Source of the DNA: Schistosoma mansoni
Taxonomy: Eukaryota > Platyhelminthes > Trematoda > Strigeidida > Schistosomatidae
DNA: 64,000 bases
Direction: 5' to 3'
Assembly (NCBI RefSeq): GCF_000237925.1
Contig: NW_017386085.1
Span: 248,001-312,000, forward strand
Part shown: piece by piece, positions 1-14,500 of the stretch
Numbering within the stretch: position 1 is the first letter of the stretch
How the letters are laid out: every line of letters starts with the position of its first letter
The notes under the pieces: generated by a model
What the model was told of the DNA's origin: nothing
What the model saw: only the letters and a program-made list of their open reading frames with translations
Databases searched by the model: none
Position numbers and translations under genes: made by a program

Positions 1-265
1 GAATCTTCCCATTGACGTTTACTACTGCAATTGATCAGTCTCTTATTAGCTATATGTGCATACTGTGCGTATTGACTGATCAATTGCAGTCCTAAACGTC
101 AATGGGAAGATTCAAACAAACAATACTAAATGGATTTAAACTTCATCCCATTGCACAAGCAAGTGGCTATCAGGACTCAGTAGCTATGTGGATAACGCGA
201 TGGTGTTTGAAGTAAATGGTACTGGGTTCGAGTTCCAGAGTGAACATCAACCCACCTGTGCTTAT
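1..265 (+). repeat. Sm-alpha-type SINE pieces: foldback tail then tRNA-like head
   Basis: Bases 1-40 and 75-114 form inverted repeats (two mismatches in 40) around a 34-base loop, both made of the SINE 3' region. After a short spacer, 172-255 is the tRNA-like head of a further copy (TAGCTATGTGG A-box-like, GGTTCGAGTTC B-box-like). The body after 265 is missing. Confidence 0.75.
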
Positions 266-719
266 ATTATAGAACTATTTAGATAGTTGTACGGTTAATA
301 CATTAATTTGAATTACAAACAATATGTTTAGTTCACATATACTCAAATGATAATGACTGAATCACTAATCAAGTGAATTGAAAATGAGTATACATGCATA
401 AATAGTCAACAGATATACTTTCTTGGTAATTACGTCTGGTAACTAGTTTATTAAAGTCTGTTACAAAAATATCATATCGTTCTTTAAAGTAATAATAAAC
501 TTCATTTTTCAAAAATAGGATCACTGATTTTACTTAATAATTAAAACTGTGTAAACAGATGATTGATTATTGATTTATTGGATTAATTACCTGTTTAATG
601 AGGCAAGCAATAAAAAGTCAGTTGAATAATGTGATTATTACTAATACAACTTACAACTCCAAATATTCACTATTTTTTTGCATGACACCACTATACCTTT
701 AGAAAAAACTCCTTTCTAT

Positions 720-1015
720 CACATCCAGATTGTGTCTAACAGTGGAATTTCGATGACACGTTTCGTTCTGCGTTAGATTCTTTGTCCAGATGGACCTACA
801 TCTCAGTGCTGATGCTCAATTATAATGCTTAATACCAACAACTGTAGAACACTAACCCTTAAATATATATAACTTCATACTCGTTGAACAAGTAGATGGT
901 CATCTGAACTCAGTGAATAGAGCATTGTAATTTACGGTAAAAAGTTCTAGGTTGTAGTCTCAGTGAGAAAATCAAAACTAGGATGCAGACGCATCTAGTC
1001 GACGTCGAGTTTTAA
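720..1015. repeat. Two worn Sm-alpha SINE relics
   Basis: Bases 737-825 read on the minus strand as a decayed hammerhead region (CGAAACGTG core remnant, then CACTG). Bases 900-1010 look like an equally worn plus-strand head. Divergence is high and the limits are approximate. Confidence 0.4.
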
Positions 1016-2045
1016 GTAACTTGGACCGTTTTTCTTAAATTTCACTTCTAGCTACAATTTGAATATAATATAACTAGAAAGTATATATTGAGACAATTCT
1101 CTCAAGGATGCATATGTACCAATATAGACTGATCAATTACAGTTTTGAATATGAACTTGAACTCTTATATGTAGAAATCTCTCTTGATTTTGGGAGTTAT
1201 ATCTGTAATTCCATTTCAAGTTGCATCGTTTGAATGAATATATATGCAAAATTAAAAAATTAATGTTTCAACAAAGGGGATCGATACTTGGTATCTAGAC
1301 TTCTCATAGACATTGAAATCTGTCTTATTTAAAACTTAAACAATTGGTCGAAGAACTTGTATGGAAAGAAATACTACTAATTCTATTTAATCTACTTTAT
1401 TAATCTGATACTGAATATGACTCATTAGATGTCAAATTAATAGGTGTTTCCAAACAGTATTATTTCATATCTGATATATTTTTATTTACGAATTAAAATG
1501 TAGGTCGACAACAATTTTTATTTAAAACCGATATGTATCATATTAAAACTACTCTTGCAGACTATTGAACTAGGTAGATAAATTTAATATTAAGTCTGCT
1601 GATTCATACCAGTATTTAAAAATGTAGAGTGTTTAGTTCAGATTGTCATAAATCTTTTGGTCAAAGATCAACGCAATTCAAAAACTGCTTGAAAATATTT
1701 AAAGTCTATCCAAGTGATTTTTCTTCTACTTTTAACCCATTACTTCGATTCTAGTACATGTGAACAATACTATTAGTTAAAAACTACCTTATCAGCAACA
1801 ACCACATACAGTGATTATGTATTTTTCAAAAGAATTATTTTCTATTTCTTTATAAATCCATGATATGATCTTGGATCTTTATTCTGTACTAGATTGATCC
1901 AAACTAAATTAAGAGGAAAGTTGAACAGTTGGAAAGTGGAGTTTAATCCGTGTCCGGTAGAGACAGGTATCTACCTTAAACAACAGATAAATGGTTGTGC
2001 AAAACCGTGGATCTATTAAAATTGGACAACAACACCGTTGAATGC

Positions 2046-2240
2046 TTCCTCAGTAGTCTAGAGGTTAAGCGTTCTCGTGCAAGACTGGAGGTCCTTCGTT
2101 TGCGTCCCGCATGTGGGATCGTGGATGTATGCTGCTGAGGATCCCATACTAAGACAAAATGGCAGTTCAGTCCTTCCAGGTTCTCAATGATGGTTTAGGT
2201 TAGATCGACTCATGAACTTAACTATTTAAATTCTTGTCTT
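2046..2240 (+). repeat. Second hammerhead-SINE family, old copy
   Basis: Shares the head GTCTAGAGGTTAAGCG, the GGGATCGTG joint, a decayed CTGAGGATCCCAT core, CTTCCAGGTT and the AACTTAACTATT tail with the better copy at 55088-55311. Core positions are changed, so cleavage is not expected. Confidence 0.65.
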
Positions 2241-2315
2241 ATTTAAAAGTTTTATATGACCTGTTCATCAAAATTTAACTTTCCTCAAAGCTTTATTTTG
2301 TCATATACAATATAG

Positions 2316-2578
2316 GTATTTTTGAGAAACACAAACTTCTATTCAGTTTTCAAATAACCAGCAAGTTAGAAATTAATTTAGGAAATTTAACAACAGAAGA
2401 AATGGATTTCTTTATTAAAGGAAATGTTTCTATTGAGAAAACGAAAGACCCGAATCCATTGCCTGATTGGTTACCTGATTCTAGCTGGAAAGACCTTAGT
2501 CGATTAATTGAATTATTCCCACAATACTATGGCTCATTAAGTGATGATTTAGTGAGAATGAGTAAACAATGGAAAAGT
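2316..2578 (+). CDS. DNAH10: DNAH10 exon, first in window
   Basis: The exon enters after a TATAG acceptor with two bases completing a Gly codon and leaves at AGT|GTAAGA in phase 0. It encodes the conserved [11 protein letters not shown] stretch, then FFIKGN and PDWLPDSSW, typical of the segment leading to AAA6. Confidence 0.93.
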
Positions 2579-5500
2579 GTAAGATTCATTTTTATATAAT
2601 ATTTTGACTTTGATTTACCTAGGTTTACCTAGGTTTATTCGTTATTTGGTACTTTTAAAGGCGATGAATGTTAAAAATCTAAATATCTGTTTATCATTTG
2701 GACTGTTTGAAATAAAATCCAAGTTGAAGATCAGCCAAATAAATAAAGTAAACTTTATATCCTCTGAAGGTAATTGTATTCTCAGAATATTTTCATCATG
2801 GACAATCAAGGACTGAAGTCTTCAAAGATTTTATCATTGACTATTGTATTGAAAATATTGTACTGAAATATATCACTGTTTCGCTTTTAGTTAGAGGCTC
2901 TTAAAGAAATTAACGATCTACTGTTCAGCACTAACTCATCACAAACAGTTTCCAAAATTCTAGTGTCTAACTGTAACCTTTGAGAAAATTTATATATTTT
3001 TATAGAAGATATAAACCTGTTTGTCACAATGGGAGACACTCAGTGTGTAATAACTTGAGAGACTCCGATGATTTAAATTCAACACAGTGTCTTAACACTA
3101 TTAAGAAATTCAGGAGTTCTACATTCGATTTTAGTAAGCATTAAAGCTGTATGATCACATGGGATACACTGAATAACCATATTTTGGACAATAGCTGGTA
3201 ATCAAGACATCTCACGGTATCCATGCATTGATTCAATTTATTTCTTATATAATGTAAAACATTTTATTGAAGATTCAAGATAATTCAACTGGTATACATT
3301 CGAAAAATATACCATATACTTATTAACACATATATTATAAAACTACACTTTTTTAAACCAGTAAAAATGGTATCACTTTGAATTTTGTACAGTTGAATGT
3401 TATCCATCTAAGATCAAATTCACTCAATATTGTTTGTTTGAATCTTCCCATTGATGTGTTAGGACTGCAACTGGTCAGTCTCTAATTGGCATATGTGCAT
3501 CCTGTGCGTATTGCCTCGATATAGCCTTAATTCACAAGAATTGTAAGCAAAGATAGATAGTGACTAGCAGTGGAATTCATGACACACGTTTCGTCCTATT
3601 TGGGACTAGTCAGCTGGATGCACCCACATCTCAGGGTTGATGTTCACTCTGGGACTCGAACCCAGTACCGCTCGCTTCAAACACCATCGCGTTATTCACT
3701 TAGTTACTGAATCCTGATAGCCACTTGCTTGTGCAATAGGGTGAAGTTTGAATTCACTTGGTATTGTTTGGTTGAATCTTACCATTGACGTTCAGGACTT
3801 CAACTGGTCAGTCTCTAATTGGCGCATCCTGGATTCCACTGCTAGCCACTACCCATCTTTGCTTACATCTAAGATCAGTTCTTCTTTATGAGGAATTCCA
3901 CAAAATCGTTGAATTTAAACAATAACAACCGCAAGAAAAAAAAACATTTGTGTGGATAAACAGTCTTAAAATTATTGTAATTGTATCACATTTTAGTGAA
4001 TAAATGAGATGACATTGCATAATATCAAAATATAACTCAATTGGCTATATTTATATATACAGAAATTATTGATATAAAAATATAAATTCTATTTAACTCT
4101 ATTCTATTTTAAATTTCTCCTAGTGGTATGAATCAGACAACCCAGAAAGTTTACCAATTCCAGGAAATTATAATGAACAATTAAGTAAATTTCAACGTCT
4201 TTGTTTACTACGATGTTTTCGTATCGATCGAATTTATCGTTCTATTACATTATATATTACTGATATAATGGGTGAAGATTATATTAGTCCACCAATATTA
4301 AATTTTACAACAATTTATGAACAAACTACATGTAGAACCCCAATTGTATTTATATTAAGTCCTGGTTCAGATCCAACATTAGATTTAATTAAATTTGCTG
4401 AAAAACAAAATTTTGATATAAATCGTATCAAATTTTTATCTATGGGACAAGGACAAGAAAAAAATGCACAAAATTTATTAGATTTATCTATTATCCATGG
4501 TAATTGGTTAATGTTACAAAATTGTCATTTATTAATTAAATGGTTAAATATATTAGAAAAATATATTGAAAAAAAATTAATTAAACCTCATCCAGATTTT
4601 CGTTTATGGTTAACAACTGAACCATGTCAATTATTTCCTATTGGTATATTACAACGTTCATTAAAAGTTGTAACAGAATCACCAAATAATTTAAAATTAA
4701 ATTTACGTTCAATTTATTATAATAATATATCATCATCATCATTTAATGATTGTTCCCATCCAATCTATCCATCATTATTATATACATTAGCATTTTTTCA
4801 TTCTGTTATACAAGAACGTAAAAAATTTGGTAAAATTGGTTGGAATATTAATTATGATTTTAATGAATCAGATTTTTATGTATCTATGCAAATATTGATT
4901 ATTTATTTAAAAAAATCAATAAATGATCAACAAATTAAAATACCATGGGATAATTTAAAATATTTAATTGGTGAAGTAATATATGGTGGACGAGTTATTG
5001 ATGAATATGATAGACGTATTATAAAAACATATATGAATGAATATTTTGGTGATTTTATATTTGATACATATCAACCATTTTATTTTTATTCATGTAATAA
5101 TATACAATATATTATACCAAATGGTAATACACGGGATGATTTTAATCGTAAGTTGAATTTTATATTGTTCATTATAATTTTATAATTTTATATATATAAA
5201 AAGTATTGAGGAGTCCGACAATAGGACGAAACGGCCGTCAAGTGCTTCCAGGTTTTTCATGATCTCAACTATTAAAAGTATTTTTATCAACAACATTATC
5301 GCTATGTTATATGAGTTCAATTCAGTGACTATTGCGGTATCGGGACTACAAAATTACCAATTTCGAAGCATGTATTCCTTTTCATAATCTGTGTATCTGC
5401 ACTATCTCCTATTGATACTGATTCATGACTTGAATGAACATCGGCAAACTTCCCATCATAAGGTTTACGTACTTGGACTCTTAATTTCTGTACCTTAATG

Positions 5501-8500
5501 GTATTGCTAACGACTCTTTTTCTAAAATCCAGACATGATGCAGGTTCAAGCACAGTCTACACGAGCAACGTTTTCACAGCGTATGGGTTTTTTCCTCCCA
5601 CCCAACCGCTGGTCAAGCATCCAATGGGCTTCTGAGACATAGCAACCAATCAGCAATAGGACTTCTCCAGAATCGAGAATATCTAATGGTACATCACCTA
5701 AATTCGGCCACTTGACTACGCTGCTCATTACTGAGTTCATCGACTTATGCTCTGGTATACACGACACAACCAGAGCTCCTTCAATCGTAACTTTTCTAAT
5801 CAGCTATATATAATGAAAAAATAAATAAATAAAGAGTAAGTAGAAAACTTTACTCTAAATTCCTAATGAATGTGTATATGATACTGTAATAATCCAAACA
5901 ATGATATGTGACTTGTGTCCTTTAGTAGATGAATAATTCACTCTCTAGCAACATACTTAGTCAAATTTGAGCGACTTACTTACCAATGCTACAGTAAGCA
6001 ATCTATCTAGTATTGTATCAACATATGACCTGATCCAGTCTATCATCTTCCTTTTAGTGAAAATCAAATCTTTCTCTTTGCATTCAGTTAAGATAAAGGC
6101 ATGTGATTTGTCATTCGAAAAAAAATCATTGCAAATCATGTGGTACTGAATAATTGTTTCACTCTGTCTTTTAACTCATCAACAGGAAATACTCTTTAAT
6201 TCCTGTACTATTGAAATCTGAATCTTTCAGTCTTGTAGTGAGCTTGATAACATTGATCTATTAAGTTAGAATATGTCAGTTTACATTTCCAAAGCCCATC
6301 ACTTTTGAAAGGTGAGTGAAATGGAAAGAGAAGGTATACATAAACTTTTCACAATAAATGGTTTACATGAAAGACCTTTAAAAATATGAATGAAATATGG
6401 GAAGTAACAGAATATTTGAAATATCATCATTGACTCATCACAATGAAGGTTTTCAGCGTTTAATAAACTGACTGCCAAACTCTGGGAAGATTCTCTAACT
6501 TGCATTTCGAGAGATTATGCGTTTTTACTAGGCTACATCACTGTTTGTCGAAAATTGTCAACAGACACAACTGTTAAATCAAACAGACCTTCATACCAAT
6601 TACTTATTGTCATTTAATAGCCAACAAAGTTCACTACGATATAGCTTTAACTGACAACTACATTTCATGTTTAATCAGAAGAATCCGGTTAAAGTTACAT
6701 GTCCAACGTCCTGATATTTTTGAATAATCAATGACTGACTGGTGTGAGAAACTTTAAAAAATTATTCAATTATATGTTAAACTCAAAGTCAACGTAGTAG
6801 TGATAGGATATTAGCCTGCAAATCAAATACTAATTTATATTCTAAGTTATTAGCCAGTCAAATTAAAATACGTAAGGATAAATATTTTTATGGAGAGCTC
6901 ACTGTAGAACAACAACACTTATATCTCCTCCTCCTCCAGTGAATAGTCTCGTTTGCCTTAATAACTTATTTTTACACACTTCACAATCCTATGTGTGACA
7001 TGGCTGCCTTTAAAATCCATACGGGTACAAGTTTGTAGTAACAATAAATTTCTAACCAACTGTGATAGCTAATGAGTAGTCTGATTCGTCAGTCTGGTTA
7101 AAATTGGGGGGTCAGTCTTTTCCAAACATTCATCTATCGCCATAACTTTTTTGTGTTTATATTTGCTCTAATCTACTAATTATGATAATTATGTGTACAC
7201 ACACACTTGCATTAGATGTTTGCAACACATTGTGAATCTAACAACTGAGAAATTAAAGAATCACCGGTATGCTTGATAATATTTTCCTCCTCCTCTATCC
7301 TTTAGAGGAGGTACATCTGATCGTAAACATTCGTAGATAAATATGAATAGCAGATATAATCACTGTAAAAAATCTTTTTACTCAGATTGTTTGAATACTA
7401 ACAATTCAAATACATAGATAGTGGGAATTTTTCTCCAATATTCTATATTTCGTATTGTAATCAAATACATAGTGTATTGTGGTCTACTTATATCCATATA
7501 AGTAGTATATGGCGATGGTCAGATATAGAATGTATTTTGGCAGAAGACCGATAAGGAAAGAACTGAAATGAAGCACGACCGATATGAAAATGCATGAACA
7601 ATGAAATTAGAGAAGATGAACTGATATTTACAGAAGGAACAGTGAAGATTGAGACAATTGATTTTTATTTTGCAAATTAACTGTTTTGCTGTATGGCTAT
7701 CAGATTTTAGTGAGATAGTTTGTAATTTGTGCTTAAATGCATTCGATTGTCCCCACTTGTGTTTTTTTCACCACAATAGTATTGATTAAGGCAGGTATTA
7801 CTAATTAAATGTTACATTCAGGGTCCAGAAATAATATAGGTGTAATGTTCATCCATTAATATCACTTCAACTGTTCCTATATCTTGTAAAATAATCCATT
7901 TGGCTTATCTAACTTCTTTTTAGTGAACTGAATAAAGCAAATAAATTGTTTCTATAATTTTCACATTTAAGGTTATATTGAATCTCTGCCCCTAACCAAT
8001 ACACCTGAAGTATTTGGTCTTCATTCAAACGCTGAAATCGGTTATTACACAAATGCAACAAAAGAAATTTGGAGTTATCTACTTGAATTACAACCACAGA
8101 CAAGTAATCAAAAAAATTCAACAAATCGTGAAGAATTCATTTCACAAATAACACAAGGTTTATTAACTAGTTTACCAAAAATATTTGATAGAGAAGCTTT
8201 AAGAAAAAAATTAGGCATCAATATACAACCAATTACAGTTGTATTATTACAGGTAAATATGTTTGGGAATGAAGTGAAAGTTTCACTATCTCATTAGAAC
8301 ATTTACCTCTTTACTTTTAATGTCATTAGTTCTATAAATCTTTACAAGAAACGTTAGGATTATGCTTTTCTCTAAGTATCAATACATGTTTTGTATTGAC
8401 TGGAACACTATGATTTGAACATTTACTTATTTAGCTAACTAGAAATCACAATACTTAGACATAAAGATATATAATGCTAACTAACTGTTGAGCGTGTCAG

Positions 8501-11500
8501 TTATTCATTAATTTTTATATCTGATTAATTTAATACTGATGCACTAAGTAAAATTAGGTAGAACAGATGATATCTTAAAGCTACGAGAATGCAACTATGA
8601 GCAAACTAAGGTAAGTGGATTATTTATCGATAGCGCACCTCTGCCTAGCTAATAATGGTCCTACATAGGTGCGAATGGATTATAATTTATTTATTTATCT
8701 CTTGGTAGTAAAACTTTTCATGTCAATTTTGAATTTTGTCTCTTCCAAGCATTATTTATTTAATTAATTAATTTGAACACATAAATATTGTTACAAAGAG
8801 GCACCGAATACATATGCGCCACACAGATTACTTGATTTGTGTGTGGGCTGTGATACTACACGGATGCACAGACCGAGGCAAGTGGTTTTCTTAGGGGGGG
8901 GGCACACTCAGAGCCTTCGACCTAAAGGTCTAATCCATAAGGCAGTGGATCAACGTTAGCAGATGCAGTCCCATGGTAGCTGATGATCAATAATTAGTTC
9001 ATATGCCATTTTTTCCGTCAGGATACTGGAACCCATGTGCACTTTTGGTTTGGAATCAGGGTTTTCCAACTCCCCTAGGTGGAATTTCCGTGTCCATCAA
9101 CCCGGTTAAAGCGCTGGACATTCACTTTTCTTCCTCTCAATTTTGTAAACAACAACCCTGTTATAATTGTGTTTTCCTATATAAACGACCCAGCTATTCC
9201 TATTGCTTAGTATTCTTATACGATGACACTCGACAAGACCCCAAAATCAGAACACGTTGAACAGGAATGAAATTGTATTCAAAATAACAATGATAAGTGA
9301 ACAGCAATCACTAGTTTAAATAATGTTCATATATTTATAGTATATACATAAGAAGCTTATAGATTTTTCTGCAATAATATGCCCGGGCTGATCGGTTTAA
9401 AATTAACCAATCAGCGCGCAGCAACACCATCATGCATAAAACATGCATACATGAAACATCCAATCTATGTCCCACTAACACCTCCCCCTTGAGCAGATTC
9501 GTAGGATCTGGTGCTAGGGTCCAACTGCAACCGAGTGACTGGCCTACGCTTTCGATCTGTCCATCGTCTAGGCAATAAGGAAGTTGTGTCACTCTTTGAT
9601 TGCACAGAAACTGACTTGTCTGTTCCGGGCGTTTTTATTTCAAAGGTGTCTAGCAGAACGTCAAGAGGTATTCGATGTCGATTCTCGCTGCTGGCTATCG
9701 AAGTTGCTTTCAGTTGATTAGCATGACGTATCCAAACTTCTGAGCCAACTGACACCTCATAAACCACATTCCCTTTCTTTCTCACGATCCGACCAGCTGT
9801 CCACGTAGGATGTTTACCACGATAGTCCATAGCAAGTACTTTTTGACCCACCATGAACAATCGTCTTTGTGCCCCATGGTGTCGATTGAACTGCTTCTCC
9901 ATCGATAAGTTTCGTTGAGGTTCACGGGCTGGCGTCGGACGGATGACATCGAAATGTGTCTTTATTTTTCTGCCAAGTAACGCTTCCGCTGGAGAGACCC
10001 CATTTGCTGTTTGAGGGTTCGGTGTAGAACGGTAGATAAACAGGAACCTCTCTAAGATCTCGTCGGTGGTACCCTCCCCTCTTGATTTTTTTAGGGCGTT
10101 TTTGAACGTACCAACAAAGCGTTCCACCTGACCATTCGATTGCGGATGGAATGGAGGTGTTCGGATGTGTCTGATTCCGTTCTGCTGACAAAATTCTGAA
10201 AAGATAGATGATGTAAATTGTGTGCCGTTGTCGCTGACTACTTGTTCTGGTACCCCGAAACGACTGAATAATTGACGTGGCTTTTTGACTGTGCAGCTTG
10301 CAGTTGGATGTTCCATGATGAAGATTTCCGGCCACTTGCTGTATGCGTCCACTACCAGAAGGTAAGTTTGTCCATGGAATGGACCAGCGAAGTCTAAATG
10401 TATACGCTGCCACGGTGACTGTGGTATCGGCCATGATTGCAACTCTGCTTTTCGTGGTGCTTTTGCTGCCAATGCACATTTTGTACACGAACGGGATAGC
10501 TGCTCGAGTTGAGTATCTAATTGTGGCCAGTATACATAACTTCGTGCTAGAGCTTTCATGCGGTTTATTCCGGGATGTCCTACATGTAGCTTTTCGAGGA
10601 CTGCTGGTTGCAACTTCTTTGGGATTATGACACGTTCAGCAAAGATGAGACAATCGTCGATGATTGAAAGAGATAATCTGCGCTGATAAAACTGCTGAAG
10701 CTCTGTTGAACTGATCTTCGAGGGCCACCCTTCTAGGTGGAACTTTCTGACTTCTTGTAGAACAGGGTCTCGAAGAGTCTCTTTTCTGACTTCATCTGAC
10801 GACACTGGAGTGTTTCGAATTGCCGCTGCTACTACGCTCCGTATTTCTGGATCAACTGATATCGAGGCAATGATCATGTCCTCCGGTCCAGGATGCTGAA
10901 CTCCAATAAGTCGTGAGAGGGCATCGGCTTGACCGATAGTATTGGTTGACTGATACCTTATGTTAAAGTCGTAGCTCAAAAGCATTATTGCCCAGCGCTG
11001 TAGTCTGTTAGCTGTGTAAACAGGAATCCCTTTCTTGGAACCGAATATTGCAATCAGTGGTTTGTGGTCTGTCAACAGAGTGAACTTACGGCCGTAAAGC
11101 ATTTTATGAAATCTTTTGACAGCAAAAATGATTGCCAGAGCTTCCTTTTCGATTTGACTGTAGTTGCGTTCGGCTGGGGTAAGTGATCTGGCAGCATGGG
11201 CGATTGTCTTCTCTGTTTTGTCTGGAAACACGTGTAATATAACTGCTCCAACTCCGTGACTAGGTGCATCAGATGCGACAACAATTTCCAAGCTGGGATC
11301 GAAGTGTGTCAAGAGAAGCTTTGAGCTGAGCATTGACTTGACTTTGTCAAAGGATGCTTGACATTCTGCTGACCACTGCCAAGGTTTATCTTTGGATGGT
11401 AATTCATTCAGAGGGCCTCTCACTCGATGCATTTCAGGCAAGAATGTGCTGTAGTGACTAACTAATCCCAAGAATGATCTTAATGAAGGGACGTCAGTTG

Positions 11501-14500
11501 GTACGGGCATTTTCTGAATGGCTTCTATATTGGCAGGGTCTGGTCATCGGCCGTTCTTATCTAGGATGAAACCAAGGTATTTGATCGAATGCATGAAGAA
11601 GATACACTTTTCTTCACGTAGTTGAAAACCATACTCCAACAGTCGGTTGAGAACTTGGTGTAGACGATCGGAAAGTTCACTGTTAGTGGAACCCATAACT
11701 ATGATGTCATCTAGATAAGCTGCTGCACCCGGTATGCCAGTTAGCATTGTATCCATTATTTGCTGAAAGATGGCAGGTGCGGTCTTGATGCCGAATGGTA
11801 GGCGGGTGTACTGAAATAACCCTCTATGAGTGTTGATAGTCAGAAGCTCTCTACTATCGTCATCTACCTCTACTTGCAGATAGGCATCCGAAAAATCTAT
11901 TTTCGCGAAACATGTACCACCATTTAGCTTAGCAAACAGGTCTTCAGGAACAGGTAACGGATATTGATATTCATCCAATGCAGCATTTAAACCCGTTGAG
12001 AAATCAGCACATATGCGGATAGTTCCATTGGGCTTTCTAATCACTACAATCGGCGCGGCCCATGCAGAGTAATCAACCGGTTGGATAACACCAGCTTGCT
12101 GCAAACGATTAAGTTCCTGATCGACTAATTCAAGAGCGGCATATGGCACAGGACGTCTCGGGCGAAAAATCGGTTTGGCATCTGCTTTCAGGGGTAAATG
12201 AACTTTCACTTTAGTGCAGTGACCAAGGCTATTCTGGAAGACAGCGGCGAATTTTCTCTTCAGATTTTCTAGAACTTTTTCACCTGTCTTTTTTGCATAT
12301 GAAGTGGTGTCTAATGATGGACACGACACGTTACAAACGCTGTTGATGGGTATATCCATTAATCCAAGCTTTTCTAACATATCTAGACCAAGTAGATCAA
12401 GGTTTGGTCGTTCTGTTAGATAGCATACTCCTTTACAGCTATTTCCATTGAAGGAAAATTCACACTGCAATTCGCCAACTAGTTTTAGTATGCCTCCAGA
12501 TGCATTTTTAGCCGTTTTCTTGGATGGCTTCATTGGCGGTTTCCCAAGCAGGTTAAACGTTTCTCTAGACACTAGGGTGATATCGGATGCTGTGTCAATT
12601 TGGAGACGAACCGGTATACCATTAATCTGGATCGTAACATACTTTCTCCGAATGTCATAGTCTGTTTGAAAAGCTGCTACCAGAGAAAGAGATTTAAACT
12701 CAGCTGATTTCACCACACGTGAAAGACGTTTATACTTCTTCTTGGGCTGGGATGTACGATTCGGTGGACAATGGCCTTCTTTATGTCCACGTCTGTTGCA
12801 CACCTGACATTTATGCTTCTTAAATGGACAGAACCGTACATAATGCCAATCGCCGCATAACCAACAGGCATTCGTTGGTTTGTTATGAGTTTTATTGGGC
12901 TTCTGACTTTTTAACCTAGTCATAGCATTTACACTACTGCAGGTTAAATTAGAATTTACCTGTTCAATTAACTGATTGTCGTGTCTGATGTTTTGTAGTC
13001 GTTTACACTCATCTATCAATGTCCTGAGTGTGACGTTTTGGTCTTGATCCAAACGAGTTAGAAGTCTGGTTCTAATTTCAGCATCTTGTGGTGACTGCAG
13101 AGCTTTGATGAATACAAGGCATTTAAATTGATCTTCTGTCAACGAGCGTAACTTGAACCGTTCACGCTCTCTGTCGACGACGTCTGCTAGGGCACCATAT
13201 TCATCGGCTTCACGTTTCACCAAATTCAGACACTGATATCGAATACTAAACAATGAGGAAGATTCGCCGAAAATCTCTGACAACTGCGTTACTGTCTCCT
13301 CGAAACTGAGCTCTCAAGGTAGTTTTGGCAAAATATGATCAGCATAACGTGCATGTTCATTGCTTCCCAACTTACGCATCAACAACCGAGTCTTCCATGC
13401 GTCATCTTGTTGACAGAATTCTATTCTAAATGTATCTTCCCAACGCTTGAACCACGTGAGAAAGGTATTTCCACTTTCGGGATCATATATGAATTCTGGA
13501 ATGCTGCTAGCAACTGCATCATAAGAAGTACTTGAAACAGCATGTGATCTCGAGTTTTGGATGCTAAACTGTTGCATCAGAGTCTCCAACAACCTCATTT
13601 GTGCATCAAGTTGTGCTTGCTGTTGTTGTAGTATTCGGCTGAGCTGGTCATCTGATATAGGCATTTTGAATGAATTTTCCTTTTTCCTCGTCGCCACTGT
13701 TATATTCGTGTTTTCCTATATAAACGACCCAGCTATTCCTATTGCTTAGTATTCTTATACGATGACACTCGACAAGACCCCAAAATCAGAACACGTTGAA
13801 CAGGAATGAAATTGTATTCAAAATAACAATGATAAGTGAACAGCAATCACTAGTTTAAATAATGTTCATATATTTATAGTATATACATAAGAAGCTTATA
13901 GATTTTTCTGCAATAATATGCCCGGGCTGATCGGTTTAAAATTAACCAATCAGCGCGCAGCAACACCATCATGCATAAAACATGCATACATGAAACATCC
14001 AATCTATGTCCCACTAACAAACCCTGTCATAAGAAGGCAGTGAGTGGGACTTCCCTGGCAGTGGTTGTAAGAGCATTCAAAACGCAAGAGCTGACTCTCT
14101 ACACCCTTGTGCGTACCAAAGAATTCGAGGGACAGTTGCTCTGCTTAAGCAGTAAAACTGTTCTTGGTAGTTTACTTAAACTGGAGATCATAAAAAATAA
14201 GCGAATTTAATTTTAACTCGTGAAATATGGTTGGCTATAAAAGTGCTAACAAAATATTCACATTCAGCGATTTTCAGCAAATTCCATTTTGGCATTTTAG
14301 ACCTCAGTGTTCAACATGATTAAGAAAGGCGTCAACTAAACGGATTTCAACTAGCTCTATAGTCAGAGAAATTTATGAAGCACTAGAATTTTCAACCACA
14401 ATTTCACAAAAACAGTGTCCCGAAAATAATTTTTGGAACTAAAAATGGATTAAGTATTCTCACTGTGATTTTTGTAGCTACGAAAATGGGAACGAAATGA

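Larger units (their letters stand above)
2579..4123 (+). other. DNAH10 intron
   Basis: Apart from the Sm-alpha units at 3421-3870, I see no further feature. The 65- and 70-codon open frames around 2402-2816 are the exon itself and chance. Confidence 0.6.
9159..14019 (-). mobile_element. Ty3/Gypsy LTR retrotransposon, young and nearly whole
   Basis: Two 322-base LTRs (9159-9480 and 13698-14019; TG...CA) differ at only two positions seen, so insertion is recent. Target duplication AACCC lies at 9154-9158 and 14020-14024. Read on the minus strand the parts are in Ty3/Gypsy order: gag with two zinc knuckles (about 13.7-12.7 kb), aspartic protease (LQIDTASD, near 12.6 kb), reverse transcriptase (AYLDDIIV, 12.2-11.4 kb), RNase H (11.4-10.9 kb), and integrase with HHCC and DDE motifs (10.7-9.7 kb). 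One frame is open over almost the whole length with about two breaks. The Mag-like clade is my inference. It lies in a DNAH10 intron, antisense to the gene. Confidence 0.93.
8756..14140 (-). mobile_element. Short internally deleted RTE derivative, split by the Gypsy element
   Basis: Minus orientation: the 5' end is near 14140 and the 3' tail (ACACATAAATATTG, CATATGCGCCACAC) near 8756. It has the RTE 5' leader joined straight to the RTE 3' end without coding sequence, as at 31359-31904 and 41592-42135. The Ty3/Gypsy element at 9159-14019 sits inside it. Confidence 0.8.

Noticed and set aside
172-255. Possible true tRNA genes in the SINE heads (also 49572 and 55131)
   Set aside because: Pol III boxes are present, but each is followed by SINE body rather than an acceptor stem, and no clean cloverleaf could be drawn.
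9511-10630. Several plus-strand open frames of 68-95 codons
   Set aside because: They are antisense shadows of the integrase region of the Gypsy element.
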